This document shows positions 26,416-35,843 of a DNA stretch of 64,000 nucleotides, piece after piece. The notes beneath the pieces were generated by a model that was not told the origin of the DNA, ran no database searches, and saw only the letters and a list, made by a program, of their open reading frames with translations. The DNA is taken from positions 124,001 through 188,000 of the forward strand of contig NZ_AP026677.1 in NCBI RefSeq assembly GCF_025997915.1. Reading direction: 5' to 3'. The number at the start of each line of letters is the position of its first letter. Within the stretch, counting starts at the first letter, position 1. This stretch comes from Aquiluna sp. KACHI24 (GTDB lineage Bacteria; Actinomycetota; Actinomycetes; Actinomycetales; Microbacteriaceae). The position numbers and the translations under genes were made by a program.

Positions 26416-27059
26416 TCAGCGACTCCGTAGAGGCGATCTCCTGCGTCGCCAAGGCCTGGGACGATATAACCAATTTCATTTAGTTTCTCGTCGAGCGATC
26501 CCAGCACCACGTGCACTGACTTATTGGGCCATTTCTGAGCTAGGTGTGCTCTTACGTTCTCAACACCCTCGGGTGCACCAAGAAGGCAAACGCAAGTTGC
26601 ATCCCTAGCCCCTCGCTCAAAGACGTAATCAATCGAATCGTTCAAGGTCCCACCGGTGGCAAGCATCGGGTCGACAATGAATACCTGGCGATCTGAGAGG
26701 TCTTCGGGCAGTCGATTGGCGTAGGTGTAAGGCTCTAGGGTTTCTTCGTTGCGCTTGATGCCAAGGAATCCAACCTCAGCCGTAGGGAGGAGCTTGGTCA
26801 TTCCCTCCAACATGCCAAGGCCAGCTCTCAGAACCGGAATGATTATTGGCCTCGGTCGGGACAACTTCAGCCCCCGAGTTTTTACCAACGGAGTTTCGAC
26901 CTCAACCTCGGTCACATTTACCTCTCTCGTGGCTTCATATGCCAGAAGCGTCACAAGCTCCTCAACCAATAAACGAAAAATTGGTGAAGGTGTCTGTTTG
27001 TCTCTCAGAATCGTGATTTTGTGGGTAATAAGGGGATGATTCGCTACCGTCAGTCGCAT
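26412..27059 (-). CDS. upp: Uracil phosphoribosyltransferase
   Basis: 215 residues from the ATG at 27059 ([20 protein letters not shown]); upstream in-frame ATGs lie beyond the -10 box. Salvages uracil to UMP. Motifs: [23 protein letters not shown], and the PRPP loop [18 protein letters not shown], with the C-terminal [15 protein letters not shown]. The transcript is probably leaderless and shares a compact divergent promoter with tadA. Confidence 0.96.
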   Translation of the reverse strand: MRLTVANHPLITHKITILRDKQTPSPIFRLLVEELVTLLAYEATREVNVTEVEVETPLVKTRGLKLSRPRPIIIPVLRAGLGMLEGMTKLLPTAEVGFLGIKRNEETLEPYTYANRLPEDLSDRQVFIVDPMLATGGTLNDSIDYVFERGARDATCVCLLGAPEGVENVRAHLAQKWPNKSVHVVLGSLDEKLNEIGYIVPGLGDAGDRLYGVAD

Positions 27060-27074
27060 AAGCTCAAGCCTATG
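27057..27074. promoter_or_regulatory. Overlapping divergent leaderless promoters of upp and tadA
   Basis: The 18-mer CATAAGCTCAAGCCTATG has a start codon at each end: CAT is the upp ATG on the minus strand and ATG starts tadA. The plus-strand -10 TAAGCT (27059-27064) lies 7 nt before the tadA ATG. The minus-strand -10 TAGGCT (27067-27072) lies 7 nt before the upp ATG. Each -10 shares a base with the other gene's start codon. Confidence 0.65.
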
Positions 27075-27518
27075 GACTTTGGGCATTTCATGCACATCGC
27101 TTTAGAGGAAGCTAAAGCTGCAGGAGAAGAAGTTCCCGTCGGCGCTGTCCTGGTTTCCGATGCAGGTGAAGTCTTGGCCAGCGCTCACAATCAACGAGAG
27201 TCAAAAAGCGACCCGACATCCCATGCGGAGATCGAGGTTATTCGCCACGCTGGGGACGCCGCGAAAGACTGGAGGCTTGAAAATTCCACTCTTTTTGTGA
27301 CTCTAGAACCTTGCGTAATGTGTGCAGGGGCTATTGTTGCCGCTCGCATCCCGCGTGTGGTATTCGGTGCCTGGGACGAACGCGTAGGTGCAGCTGGATC
27401 GGTTTATGACATTCTCAGAGATCCTCGATTAGGTAAACCCGTTGAGGTAGTGGCGGGAATCTTAGAATCCGAGTGCACTGCCGTGCTCAAAGAGTTTTTT
27501 GCCTCAAGGCGAGCTTGA
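27072..27518 (+). CDS. tadA: tRNA-adenosine(34) deaminase
   Basis: 148 residues from the ATG at 27072 ([20 protein letters not shown]); the longer frame from 27021 would include the upp promoter. Zinc-dependent deaminase that makes inosine at position 34 of tRNA-Arg. The catalytic motif is SHAEIEVI (His ligand plus Glu proton shuttle) and PCVMC supplies the two Cys ligands, after the typical [10 protein letters not shown] tRNA-Ser gene follows 15 bp downstream. Confidence 0.94.
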   Translation: MDFGHFMHIALEEAKAAGEEVPVGAVLVSDAGEVLASAHNQRESKSDPTSHAEIEVIRHAGDAAKDWRLENSTLFVTLEPCVMCAGAIVAARIPRVVFGAWDERVGAAGSVYDILRDPRLGKPVEVVAGILESECTAVLKEFFASRRA

Positions 27519-27533
27519 GCTAAGCTTTCACAC

Positions 27534-27623
27534 GGTGACGTGTCCGAGCGGCCGAAGGTGCAACTCTCGAAAAGTTGTGTGGGTGAAAGTCCACCGTGGG
27601 TTCAAATCCCACCGTCACCGCCA
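27534..27623 (+). tRNA. tRNA-Ser (anticodon CGA), CCA encoded
   Basis: Acceptor GGTGACG (27534-27540) pairs with CGTCACC (27613-27619), followed by G and an encoded CCA. The anticodon stem CAACT/AGTTG encloses the loop CTCGAAA, giving anticodon CGA, which reads UCG. A long variable arm (TGTGGGTGAAAGTCCACC) is typical of tRNA-Ser. The T arm is GTGGG-TTCAAAT-CCCAC. Confidence 0.95.
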
Positions 27624-27652
27624 CTGGCGTGGGGCTCGCTTCACACCAATTT

Positions 27653-28087
27653 TCATTTGGGAAAAACCCAAATTCTGTTCGCCACAAACCTAAATACCAA
27701 GGCTAATCCTGTTCCAACTATGTTGGCGCTGATGTTGTCAGCGAGCAGCGAGTCGAAGCCGAGAAGGTATCTGGAGATGGCAAGTGGAAGTAATGTCAGC
27801 CCGAGGCCGGCAGCATTTACTGCGCCGTAGAGCAGAATCCTCTTGATGCCTTCGGGGCGACCTTTTCTTCTTCTAAATGTCCACCTGCTGTTTGCTAGGT
27901 ATGTGAAAGTAATAGCAACAATTGCCGAAATCGTCTTGTTAACCACGGGGCTTGCCGCTCCCGCGCCAAAGTCAACAAATATGGAGAAATAGTTGAAGAG
28001 CGAGGTGTCGATCACAAACCCAGCAGCACCTACAAACAGGTACTTGATAGCTTCCCTAGATAGCTCGGCCTTAAAAAGTTTCACCAT
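27653..28087 (-). CDS. GtrA-like flippase-type membrane protein
   Basis: 144 residues, four hydrophobic segments (YLFVGAAGFVIDTSLFNYF, ISAIVAITFTYLANSRWTF, LLYGAVNAAGLGLTLLPLAI, NIVGTGLALVFRFVANRIWVF), exactly the GtrA layout including the KYLFVG start and R-F-x-x-N-R-x-W end. GtrA proteins are thought to flip lipid-linked sugars. It is divergent from a dolichyl-phosphate-mannose-synthase-like GT2, its usual partner. TACGCT lies 3 nt before the ATG and 6 nt before the next GTG codon, so the GTG at 28084 may be the real start. Confidence 0.9.
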   Translation of the reverse strand: MVKLFKAELSREAIKYLFVGAAGFVIDTSLFNYFSIFVDFGAGAASPVVNKTISAIVAITFTYLANSRWTFRRRKGRPEGIKRILLYGAVNAAGLGLTLLPLAISRYLLGFDSLLADNISANIVGTGLALVFRFVANRIWVFPK

Positions 28088-28133
28088 TAGAGCGTAGTAA
28101 GGTTTGAGGGTAGATGTGGCTTTTGGGGGCAGT

Positions 28134-28832
28134 TTGAAACTTAGCGTAGTTATCCCTTGTTACAACGAGGTCCGCACACTCGAAATCCTGCTAGACGCGG
28201 TAATCGCCTCGCCTTATAAAGACAAAGAAATTATCGTCGTTGATGACTTTTCTACTGATGGCACTCGTGATCTACTTCTTGGCAAGCTGAAAGACAAAGT
28301 AGATGTAGTCAAGTTCCACGAAAAGAACATGGGTAAAGGTGCGGCGTTGCGCACTGGAATTCAGGCAGCGACCGGTGATTTCGTAATCATCCAGGACGCC
28401 GATCTGGAGTACGACCCCAACGAATATCCAAAGCTTTTGAAGCCACTCCTTGATGGCAAGGCGGACGTGGTCTACGGCAGTCGATTTATGGGTGGCGAAC
28501 CGCATCGCGTCCTCTACTACTGGCACTCAGTTGGAAATGCGTTTTTGACGATGCTCTCTAATTTCTTCACCAACATAAACCTCACCGACATGGAGACCTG
28601 TTACAAGGTCTTTCGCCGTGAGGTAATTCAGTCCATCACCATCGAAGAAAATCGTTTTGGCTTCGAGCCCGAGATCACTGCCAAAATCGCTAAGAAACAT
28701 CTGCGTATTTATGAGGTGGGCATCTCTTACTCTGGCCGGACATACGGTGAGGGCAAAAAGATTGGCTGGAAAGATGGCGTCAGAGCGATCTACTGCATCA
28801 TCAAATACAACCTCTTTTCGAAGCAGGCCTAA
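28134..28832 (+). CDS. Family 2 glycosyltransferase, polyprenyl-phosphate sugar transferase-like
   Basis: 232 residues from TTG at 28134 ([18 protein letters not shown]), preceded by GGGGG; the frame reaches back to 28104 but that part is unlike the family. Motifs: [55 protein letters not shown] (catalytic DAD) and YGSRFMGG. This pattern fits dolichol-phosphate mannose/glucose synthase-like enzymes that load a lipid carrier. With GtrA and the GT-C protein nearby it would form a lipid-carrier glycosylation route. Confidence 0.9.
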   Translation: MKLSVVIPCYNEVRTLEILLDAVIASPYKDKEIIVVDDFSTDGTRDLLLGKLKDKVDVVKFHEKNMGKGAALRTGIQAATGDFVIIQDADLEYDPNEYPKLLKPLLDGKADVVYGSRFMGGEPHRVLYYWHSVGNAFLTMLSNFFTNINLTDMETCYKVFRREVIQSITIEENRFGFEPEITAKIAKKHLRIYEVGISYSGRTYGEGKKIGWKDGVRAIYCIIKYNLFSKQA

Positions 28833-29225
28833 ATGAGCCCAAGAGTTCTTGCTGCGCTCAGCCTTCTCTTGGTAATTGGATTGACTCCTGCGGCGGGCAA
28901 CTTCTCTCCATTTGTGTTTCTAGATAAGACCTTGTCTCGACTTCAGGTTCCTGTCACCGAACAAGAGCAGGGGGAATTGAACTTCCTGGCGTGCGTGAAT
29001 CAAGCTGCGTCCGTAATCCCGGACCGAGTCGATGTCCTGATTGACGGTAATTCTGATTCTTACCTCAGGCAAAGAGTCCAGGACCTCATTTACCCACGAG
29101 TTCGTTTGGTGAACGAGGGTGCAGACTTCACAGTCCACATTGGTAACGAGCCAGCTCCAGAGGGCGAGAAGGTAAACGAAGTGGATTGTGGCGGAGTCAT
29201 CTTTACGGTGGTGAAGAATGGCTGA
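28833..29225 (+). CDS. Hypothetical exported or membrane-anchored protein
   Basis: 130 residues; the ATG follows the stop of the GT2 gene directly. One N-terminal hydrophobic segment (VLAALSLLLVIGLTPAAG) could be a signal peptide or anchor. The rest is soluble with two cysteines (FLACVNQ, EVDCGGV). I do not recognise it. It lies between a carrier-loading GT2 and a GT-C-like gene, overlapping the latter by 8 bp (ATGGCTGA), so it probably works in the same membrane glycosylation step. Confidence 0.75.
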   Translation: MSPRVLAALSLLLVIGLTPAAGNFSPFVFLDKTLSRLQVPVTEQEQGELNFLACVNQAASVIPDRVDVLIDGNSDSYLRQRVQDLIYPRVRLVNEGADFTVHIGNEPAPEGEKVNEVDCGGVIFTVVKNG

Positions 29226-30615
29226 TTTACTTGTAATCTTTCCAATCTTGTTGGCATTTCTCCCGCTCGCGGCGCTTCTTGCTAACGGCATAAACGCCTA
29301 CATTGTGAGCCCAGTGCTTGCAACTGCTGCCGCACTCGCCGCTGGCTTCACGCACATCTTGTTTGATGTCCCAATTTGGAGCGTCTGGCTGATAATCGTG
29401 GGGTTGCAGCTGATTCTGTTTTTCTTGAAGCCCGTTCGAGAGCGGGTCGTTGCCAATCTCAAAGTCGCCCAATCCGATTTGTATTCGGTTGGAGTTTTGG
29501 GGCTTGCTGCGCTGATGAGCGCTATGGCATCGATTTCGACGCCAGCGCCCCTTGCTTGGGATGCGAGAAGCATTTGGTTTCACCACGCTAAATGGCTCAA
29601 CGGCCCAGCGGAGTATTTCCTCGAAGCTCAGTTCTTGCCTGCCGGAAACTGGCCTGATTATCCATTCACTGGACCAGCTCTCATGACATTGAGCTGGCAG
29701 CTGACTGGCGGGTCAGAGAACCTTTGGCTAGCTAGCAGAATCAGTGGCGTTCTTGTCATCCTGGTTGGTTTGCTGACTGCAGTGGTGCTAGCAAACACTT
29801 TTGCACCCAAGGCCCACTTCGTGTTGAAGCTTGGCATTGCGTTTATCTTCGTAGCATCACTTACCCTCCTGGCCGATGGTTACTACAACGCTGGCTACCA
29901 AGACACTCTTCAAGCCGCGTTAGTCGGATTGTTATTCGCATTAGTTCTGTCACTGAAGAGCTCAAAATGGCAGGACTTGATGCTGCCAGCCCTAGTGTTC
30001 TTGCTTGCATCAAACATCAAGCAAGAAGGATTCTGGTTTGCAACAGGTGTTTTGGTTTTGGCGCTTTCGGTCCAGGCCATTCAGAAGAACTATTTAGCGC
30101 TTGCGCTACTCGCTGCCCCTGCAATTGTTCGAGTTAGCTGGTCTTGGTTCCAGGATCATGTCGGCATGCCAGACAATGGCCACACAGCTGAAGTTATCGA
30201 GCGCTTTCCGCTTCTGTTTAGTGGCGATTTGGAGGTCGCTAACAATCTTCAGCTGGTCTTCACAAACGGCATTCAACCCAGGTCTATGAATTACGTTCTA
30301 CTCGCGCTGCTGAGCGCAATTTTGATAGCGATGCTGGGCAAGGGAGAAAGCTTTGTCGCCAGACTGCCAATCTCGATAGCCTCAATTACGGCCCCCCTGG
30401 GCGTCTTGGGCGTTGCTGTGGTCACCTATGTTCTTGGTCAGTCCGGTGGCTTGGAATGGTGGCTGGGAACGAGCTACACCAGGATCACCGCTACCTTTGA
30501 ACTTTTAGCTCTAATTGCAATGCTGATCGCATCTCTAAATCTGTTGCCAGATTCAAAGCCCAAGCTGGTTGTTGCTCAGAAGCCCGTTTCCAAGAAAGCC
30601 AAAAAGCGCAGATAG
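29218..30615 (+). CDS. GT-C-like polytopic membrane glycosyltransferase candidate
   Basis: 465 residues, about ten to twelve hydrophobic helices and a basic C-terminus (PVSKKAKKRR). The first large loop has APLAWDARSIWFHHAKWLNG, an acidic motif in the place where GT-C enzymes carry their catalytic Asp/Glu. Such enzymes use lipid-phosphate sugars, matching the upstream GT2. The assignment rests on topology and this loop; no close family is recognised. Confidence 0.7.
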   Translation: MADLLVIFPILLAFLPLAALLANGINAYIVSPVLATAAALAAGFTHILFDVPIWSVWLIIVGLQLILFFLKPVRERVVANLKVAQSDLYSVGVLGLAALMSAMASISTPAPLAWDARSIWFHHAKWLNGPAEYFLEAQFLPAGNWPDYPFTGPALMTLSWQLTGGSENLWLASRISGVLVILVGLLTAVVLANTFAPKAHFVLKLGIAFIFVASLTLLADGYYNAGYQDTLQAALVGLLFALVLSLKSSKWQDLMLPALVFLLASNIKQEGFWFATGVLVLALSVQAIQKNYLALALLAAPAIVRVSWSWFQDHVGMPDNGHTAEVIERFPLLFSGDLEVANNLQLVFTNGIQPRSMNYVLLALLSAILIAMLGKGESFVARLPISIASITAPLGVLGVAVVTYVLGQSGGLEWWLGTSYTRITATFELLALIAMLIASLNLLPDSKPKLVVAQKPVSKKAKKRR

Positions 30616-31545
30616 CTAGACGACTGTACTGAAGTAATTGATGGTCTTTTCAAGACCCTTTCGCAGGTCTACTTTTGGTTCCCAGCCCAGCTCAGCCTTT
30701 GCCTTTGTGATGTCGGGCTGACGTTGCTTTGGATCATCCTGGGGCAGCGGCATGAACTTTAGCTGAGACTTCGATCCGGTGATCTCGATAACCTGCTGAG
30801 CCAGCTCCAGCATGGTGAACTCGCCCGGGTTGCCGAGGTTAATTGGACCGAGTAGCGGCTTATCGCTTTCCATCATTTTCATAAAGCCAGCGACCAGGTC
30901 ATCTACGTAGCAGAACGATCTCGTCTGGGAACCATCGCCATAGATGGTTATGTCTTCGCCCCTCAGGGCTTGAACAATGAAGTTACTCACAACCCGGCCA
31001 TCGTCTGCAGCCATGCGCGGTCCGTAGGTGTTGAAGATTCGTGCGACCCGGATCTTGACGCCATGTTGGCGCTGGTAATCGAAGAACAGGGTTTCCGCTG
31101 CTCGCTTACCTTCGTCGTAGCAGGCTCGCGGACCAATGGTGTTCACACGACCCCAGTAGCTCTCAGGCTGTGGGTGAACCTCCGGGTCTCCATAAACCTC
31201 TGATGTGCTGGCCTGGAAGATCGGTACTTTCAGGCGTTTAGCTAGTCCGAGCATGTTTACAGCGCCGATGACGTTGGTCTTGATGGTTTGAACCGGATCC
31301 CGTTGATAGTGAACAGGTGAGGCTGGGGATGCCAAGTTATAAATGGCATCAACTTCGATAAATAGTGGGAATGTCACATCGTGACGAATAAGTTCAAATC
31401 GAGGGTTGCCAATCAGGTGCTCAACGTTTCTTTTCGAGCCAGTGAAGAAGTTATCGACGACGATGACTTCGTTGCCTTTTTCAATCAGCCTGTCGGCTAG
31501 GTGGGAACCGAGAAATCCAGCACCCCCAGTAATCAGAATTCTCAT
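30616..31545 (-). CDS. UDP-glucuronate decarboxylase (UDP-xylose synthase)
   Basis: 309 residues of the extended SDR family. NAD motif [31 protein letters not shown]. The UXS-type sequence [31 protein letters not shown], then [40 protein letters not shown] (catalytic Tyr and Lys) and [10 protein letters not shown], is characteristic of UDP-xylose synthase rather than a plain 4-epimerase. It would use the UDP-glucuronate made by ugd. TAACTT lies 6 nt before the ATG, so it is probably leaderless. Confidence 0.92.
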   Translation of the reverse strand: MRILITGGAGFLGSHLADRLIEKGNEVIVVDNFFTGSKRNVEHLIGNPRFELIRHDVTFPLFIEVDAIYNLASPASPVHYQRDPVQTIKTNVIGAVNMLGLAKRLKVPIFQASTSEVYGDPEVHPQPESYWGRVNTIGPRACYDEGKRAAETLFFDYQRQHGVKIRVARIFNTYGPRMAADDGRVVSNFIVQALRGEDITIYGDGSQTRSFCYVDDLVAGFMKMMESDKPLLGPINLGNPGEFTMLELAQQVIEITGSKSQLKFMPLPQDDPKQRQPDITKAKAELGWEPKVDLRKGLEKTINYFSTVV

Positions 31546-31551
31546 GTCTAC

Positions 31552-31557
31552 AAGTTA
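31552..31557 (-). promoter_or_regulatory. Leaderless -10 box of the UDP-xylose synthase gene
   Basis: TAACTT on the minus strand, six bases before the ATG and with no ribosome-binding site. Confidence 0.5.
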
Positions 31558-31600
31558 CCAGCGGGGAAGTGTCGCAGAGGGATTTGGGTTCAACTCCTCC

Positions 31601-31984
31601 ATGAGTGATAAGCGCCTAATCGGTGTCTACAAAGCCAACCGCGGAATCGTAGGCGAGATTGCCTATGTTCTGGGTCACCTGGTCGGCGCTCGCGAATGCA
31701 ACCTTTGTGACATAACTCACTCGCCGATAAAGAAGAAGTCTGAATTCAAGAAGCTTGAAAAGCAGCTTCTTACTGAGTTCGGTATTGAGTTTCGTCTGGT
31801 TCACATGAACGAGCGCACCGATAAAGAACTTGCCGCTTCGGCAGGGCGCGAGCCTTGCGTGCTTTTGGAGCATGAGGATGGATCGCTATCGATGTTTTTG
31901 GACTATTTGGAGCTCAAAGCCTGCGATGGTCGAGTCTCTAGCTTTGAGAACTTGGTCAGGTCGAGACTGGACTTTTTTGTTTGA
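31601..31984 (+). CDS. Conserved-looking hypothetical protein with CxxC
   Basis: 127 residues from the ATG at 31601. The frame is open from 31406, but that part lies over the divergent epimerase gene and is not like a protein. No family recognised. Visible traits: a compact alpha/beta pattern (RLIGVYKANRGIVGEIAYVLGHLVG), a Cys-x-x-Cys (ECNLCDITHSP), and a basic middle (KKKSEFKKLEKQL). CxxC followed by a Cys near residue 81 (REPCVLLEHEDG) could bind metal or be redox-active; this is a guess. Confidence 0.75.
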   Translation: MSDKRLIGVYKANRGIVGEIAYVLGHLVGARECNLCDITHSPIKKKSEFKKLEKQLLTEFGIEFRLVHMNERTDKELAASAGREPCVLLEHEDGSLSMFLDYLELKACDGRVSSFENLVRSRLDFFV

Positions 31985-32183
31985 GTTTTGTCACAAAAAA
32001 GTAAAAATCGAGCGAAAAAAGTAGTTGCGTAGCATAATTCGCACCCTTTAGGATTGAGGTTTGCTTCCCTAACCTTTGCCCATCGTCATATTGCGGTCGA
32101 TTGGCGCGTAGCAAATAGCGGTTACGTGGTTTGGATAGCGAATTTCCCGCCTACTTATCAACGATTCCCTAGGGGTATTCACT
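31985..32183 (+). promoter_or_regulatory. rpoB promoter and leader region
   Basis: About 200 bp without a gene. CATAAT at 32033-32038 is the best -10, without a clear -35; an A-rich stretch (CGAAAAAAG) lies where an UP-like or spacer region would be. TTTTGTCACAAAA at 31986-31998 is a small inverted repeat. AGGGG at 32171-32175 is the ribosome-binding site for the TTG start of rpoB. The leader would be ~140 nt. Confidence 0.5.
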
Positions 32184-35100
32184 TTGGCTGCTGCGAAAAA
32201 CGCTAAGTCCGTAAAGTCCGCAAAGAACTCTCGCTCCGCAATGAGACCAACATTCGCGAAGCACCCAGACCCAATCGAGATCCCAGATTTACTCTCACTT
32301 CAGACCGAGAGCTTTGACTGGTTGGTCGGTGCACCTGCATGGCGTGAAATCGCCGGTGCAGAGGCAAAGACCGGTCTTGATGAGGTCTTCGAGGAGATCA
32401 GCCCAATCGAGGACAGCGCTAACGCTGCCCAGGATGCAAAGATGGGCCTTTCCTTCTCAGAGCCAATGCTCTTCGACCCTCCCTACACCCCTGAGGAGTG
32501 CAAGGAGAAGGGTAAGAGCTACACCCAGCCGCTATACATCAAGGCTGAGTTCACCAACTACCTAACCGGTGAGATCAAGAGCCAGACAGTGTTCATGGGT
32601 GACTTCCCAGTCATGACCGGCAAGGGCACCTTCATCATCAACGGCACCGAGCGTGTTGTTGTATCTCAGCTGGTTCGCTCACCTGGTGTCTACTTCTCGG
32701 TATCGACCAACACCACCGGTAACCTCGACGTTCGCAACAACAAGGCTCAGATCATTCCAAGCCGCGGTTCCTACCTCGAGTTCCTAACCGAGTGGGTAAA
32801 GGACGAGCGTAAGCCTGCTGCCAGATTTGGTCTGCCAATCCTGCAGGTGCAGGTTGACCGCAAGACCAAGGTCTCCGCAACGATCTTCCTGAAGGCCCTT
32901 GGTATGACCAAGGACGAGATCCGTGCTGAGTTTGCAGACATCAAGGGTGCCGTTGAGGGCAACCCGCTAGCTCTGAAGTTCGACGAGGACATCATCGAGC
33001 GCACGCTTGAGTATGACGAGTCCAAGGTATTCGCTTCGCCAATCCTGTCCAAGGAAGACGCTCTTCGTGAGGTTTACCGCAAGGTCCGCGGCGAGGCTGC
33101 CGGTGCCGAGGTTGCCGAGGCATGGCTAAGAAGCACCTACTTCGAGTCAAAGCGCTACAACCTTGCTCGCGTAGGTCGTCACAAGCTAAACCGCAAGCTC
33201 CAGATCGAGCAGGCATCAGATGTCACCACCCTGACCCTGAGCGACATCGTTGCAACCTTGAAGTACCTGCTTTTGTTTGACCAGACTCTGGCAAACAACA
33301 TTCCTGCTGCCAGCACCAATGTTGAGTTCAACACCAAGATGAATGGCAAGAAGGTTTCGCTTCTAGTTCGCCCAGACGACATCGACGACTTCTCTAACCG
33401 TCGTATTCGCTCGGTTGGTGAGCTAATCCAGAACCAGGTTCGTATTGGTCTAAGCCGTATGGAGCGTGTGGTTCGCGAGCGCATGTCCACCCAGGACATC
33501 GAGGCGATCACTCCTCAGACTCTTATCAACCTGCGCCCAGTTGTATCTGCGATCAAGGAGTTCTTCGGAGCTAGCCAGCTATCGCAGTTCATGGACCAGA
33601 ACAACCCACTGGCAGGCCTCGCTCACAAGCGTCGTCTGTCTGCCCTGGGTCCTGGTGGTATCGCTCGTGAGCGTGCCCAGATGGAGGTTCGTGACGTTCA
33701 CCCATCTCACTACGGTCGTATGTGTCCGGTTGAGACTCCTGAAGGTCCAAACATTGGTCTAATCGGTTCGCTAACCGCATTCAGCCGCATCAACACCTTC
33801 GGTTTCATTGAGACCCCTTACCGCGAGGTAAAGAACGGCAAGGTAACCGCAAAGGTTGTTTACCTTGACGCAGCCTCTGAGGATGGCAAGGTCATCGCAG
33901 CTGCTGAGACTCCTGTGAAGGAAGACGGCACTCTGATTGGGCCACGTGCATTTGCTCGTTTCCGTGGTGACATGGTTGAGGTTGCTGCCGAGGACGTTGA
34001 CTACATCGACGTTTCCCCTCGCCAGCTCGCATCTGTCTCCACCTCGCTAATCCCGTTCCTTGAGCACGATGACTCATCACGTGCTCTGATGGGTGCAAAC
34101 ATGCAGCGTCAGGCAGTGCCACTGCTTCGCGCCGAGAGCCCATACGTGGGTACCGGTATGGAGCGCATTGCTGCTATCGACTCGGGAGCAGTTGTGACCG
34201 CAGATGCTGCCGGTGTTGTCGAGGAGATCGATGCTGACGCGATCACCATCATGAACGACGATGGTTCTCGCTCTAACTACTCACTCCGCAAGTTCGAGCG
34301 CTCCAACCAGGGCACTGCAATCAACCAGCGCGCAATCGTTGAGGTTGGTCAGCGCGTTGAGCTTGGTGAAGTTCTAGCCGATGGTCCATCCACCGAGAAC
34401 GGTGAATTGGCACTGGGTAAGAACCTGCTCGTGGCATTCATGCCATGGGAGGGTTACAACTTTGAAGACGCGATCATCCTGTCTCAGGAGATCGTCAAGC
34501 ACGATGCGCTCTCCTCAATCCACATCGAGGAGTACGAGGTTGATGCTCGTGACACCAAGCTGGGCCCAGAGGAGATCACCTCAGACCTACCAAACATTTC
34601 CGTTGAGGCACTTGCTCAGCTAGATGAGCAGGGCATCATCCGCATCGGTGCCGAGGTTCGCCCAGGCGACATCTTGGTTGGAAAGGTAACCCCTAAGGGT
34701 GAGACCGAGCTTTCCGCTGAGGAGCGACTACTCCGCGCAATCTTCAACGAGAAGAGCCGCGAGGTTCGCGACACCTCTTTGAAGGTGCCACACGGTGAGC
34801 AGGGAACTGTTATCGGTGTCAAGGTCTTCGACGCAGAGCAGGGTGACGAGCTAGGTGCTGGTGTAAACAAGCGCGTAGTTGTCTACATCGCTCAGAAGCG
34901 CAAGATCACCGAGGGTGACAAGCTTGCTGGTCGCCACGGTAACAAGGGTGTTATTGCCAAGATCCTGCCAGTCGAGGACATGCCGTTCATGGAGGATGGC
35001 ACCCCGGTTGACATCGTGCTGAACCCATTGGGTATCCCAGGTCGTATGAACTTTGGTCAGGTGCTTGAGTCTCACCTAGGTTGGGCTTGCCGCCAGGGTT

Positions 35101-35807
35101 GGGATGTCAAGGGCGTTGCCAAGTGGGCTGACGACATGGCCAAGGAGCTCTACTCCGCAGAGCCAGGCACCAAGGTTGCAACCCCAGTATTCGACGGTGC
35201 TACCAAGAACCAGGTTGCAGGTCTTTTGGACCACACCATCCCTGGTGAGAGTGGCAAGCGTCTAATCGACGGTACCGGTAAGGCACGTCTATTCGATGGC
35301 CGCTCCGGTGAGCCATTCCCAGAGCCGATCGCAGTTGGTGTGAAGTACATGCTGAAGCTGCACCACCTTGTTGATGACAAGATCCACGCTCGTTCCACCG
35401 GTCCTTACTCCATGATTACCCAGCAGCCACTGGGTGGTAAGGCACAGTTCGGTGGTCAGCGCTTTGGTGAGATGGAGGTGTGGGCACTACAGGCATACGG
35501 TGCTGCACACACCCTGCAAGAGCTGCTAACCATCAAGTCTGATGACATCGCTGGTCGTGTTCGCACCTACGAGGCAATCGTGAAGGGTGACAACATCCAG
35601 GCTCCAGGTATTCCAGAGTCCTTCCGCGTTCTCGCCAAGGAAATGCAGTCCCTTGGTCTAAACGTTGAGGTGCTTGACGAGGATGGCCGCGTAGTAGTTC
35701 TCAAGGACGAAGAGTTTGAGACCGACCGAGCAGCAGAAGAGCTCGGCATCAACCTCTCTCGCAACGAGAACCTCTCGGCCGAGACCGACTTCAACACCTA
35801 CCAGTAA
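32184..35807 (+). CDS. rpoB: RNA polymerase beta subunit
   Basis: 1207 residues, TTG start with AGGGG eight bases upstream. The Lys/Ser/Ala-rich N-terminal extension ([18 protein letters not shown]) is typical of actinobacteria. Conserved regions: [25 protein letters not shown], the rifampicin pocket [40 protein letters not shown], and [13 protein letters not shown]. Two pocket positions read Ala where many bacteria have Ser or Thr. Catalyses transcription with rpoC, which follows after 36 bp. Confidence 0.99.
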   Translation: MAAAKNAKSVKSAKNSRSAMRPTFAKHPDPIEIPDLLSLQTESFDWLVGAPAWREIAGAEAKTGLDEVFEEISPIEDSANAAQDAKMGLSFSEPMLFDPPYTPEECKEKGKSYTQPLYIKAEFTNYLTGEIKSQTVFMGDFPVMTGKGTFIINGTERVVVSQLVRSPGVYFSVSTNTTGNLDVRNNKAQIIPSRGSYLEFLTEWVKDERKPAARFGLPILQVQVDRKTKVSATIFLKALGMTKDEIRAEFADIKGAVEGNPLALKFDEDIIERTLEYDESKVFASPILSKEDALREVYRKVRGEAAGAEVAEAWLRSTYFESKRYNLARVGRHKLNRKLQIEQASDVTTLTLSDIVATLKYLLLFDQTLANNIPAASTNVEFNTKMNGKKVSLLVRPDDIDDFSNRRIRSVGELIQNQVRIGLSRMERVVRERMSTQDIEAITPQTLINLRPVVSAIKEFFGASQLSQFMDQNNPLAGLAHKRRLSALGPGGIARERAQMEVRDVHPSHYGRMCPVETPEGPNIGLIGSLTAFSRINTFGFIETPYREVKNGKVTAKVVYLDAASEDGKVIAAAETPVKEDGTLIGPRAFARFRGDMVEVAAEDVDYIDVSPRQLASVSTSLIPFLEHDDSSRALMGANMQRQAVPLLRAESPYVGTGMERIAAIDSGAVVTADAAGVVEEIDADAITIMNDDGSRSNYSLRKFERSNQGTAINQRAIVEVGQRVELGEVLADGPSTENGELALGKNLLVAFMPWEGYNFEDAIILSQEIVKHDALSSIHIEEYEVDARDTKLGPEEITSDLPNISVEALAQLDEQGIIRIGAEVRPGDILVGKVTPKGETELSAEERLLRAIFNEKSREVRDTSLKVPHGEQGTVIGVKVFDAEQGDELGAGVNKRVVVYIAQKRKITEGDKLAGRHGNKGVIAKILPVEDMPFMEDGTPVDIVLNPLGIPGRMNFGQVLESHLGWACRQGWDVKGVAKWADDMAKELYSAEPGTKVATPVFDGATKNQVAGLLDHTIPGESGKRLIDGTGKARLFDGRSGEPFPEPIAVGVKYMLKLHHLVDDKIHARSTGPYSMITQQPLGGKAQFGGQRFGEMEVWALQAYGAAHTLQELLTIKSDDIAGRVRTYEAIVKGDNIQAPGIPESFRVLAKEMQSLGLNVEVLDEDGRVVVLKDEEFETDRAAEELGINLSRNENLSAETDFNTYQ

Positions 35808-35843
35808 CCCGAAACGAAATTTTCAAAAGGAAATAGAAGAAAT

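Noticed and set aside
31406-31600. Longer start for the CxxC protein gene
   Set aside because: The extra codons lie on the opposite strand of the UDP-xylose synthase start region and give a non-protein-like sequence.
33570-33670. Rifampicin-resistance mutation in rpoB
   Set aside because: The two Ala differences in the pocket are at variable positions; the key Ser, His and Asp residues are present.
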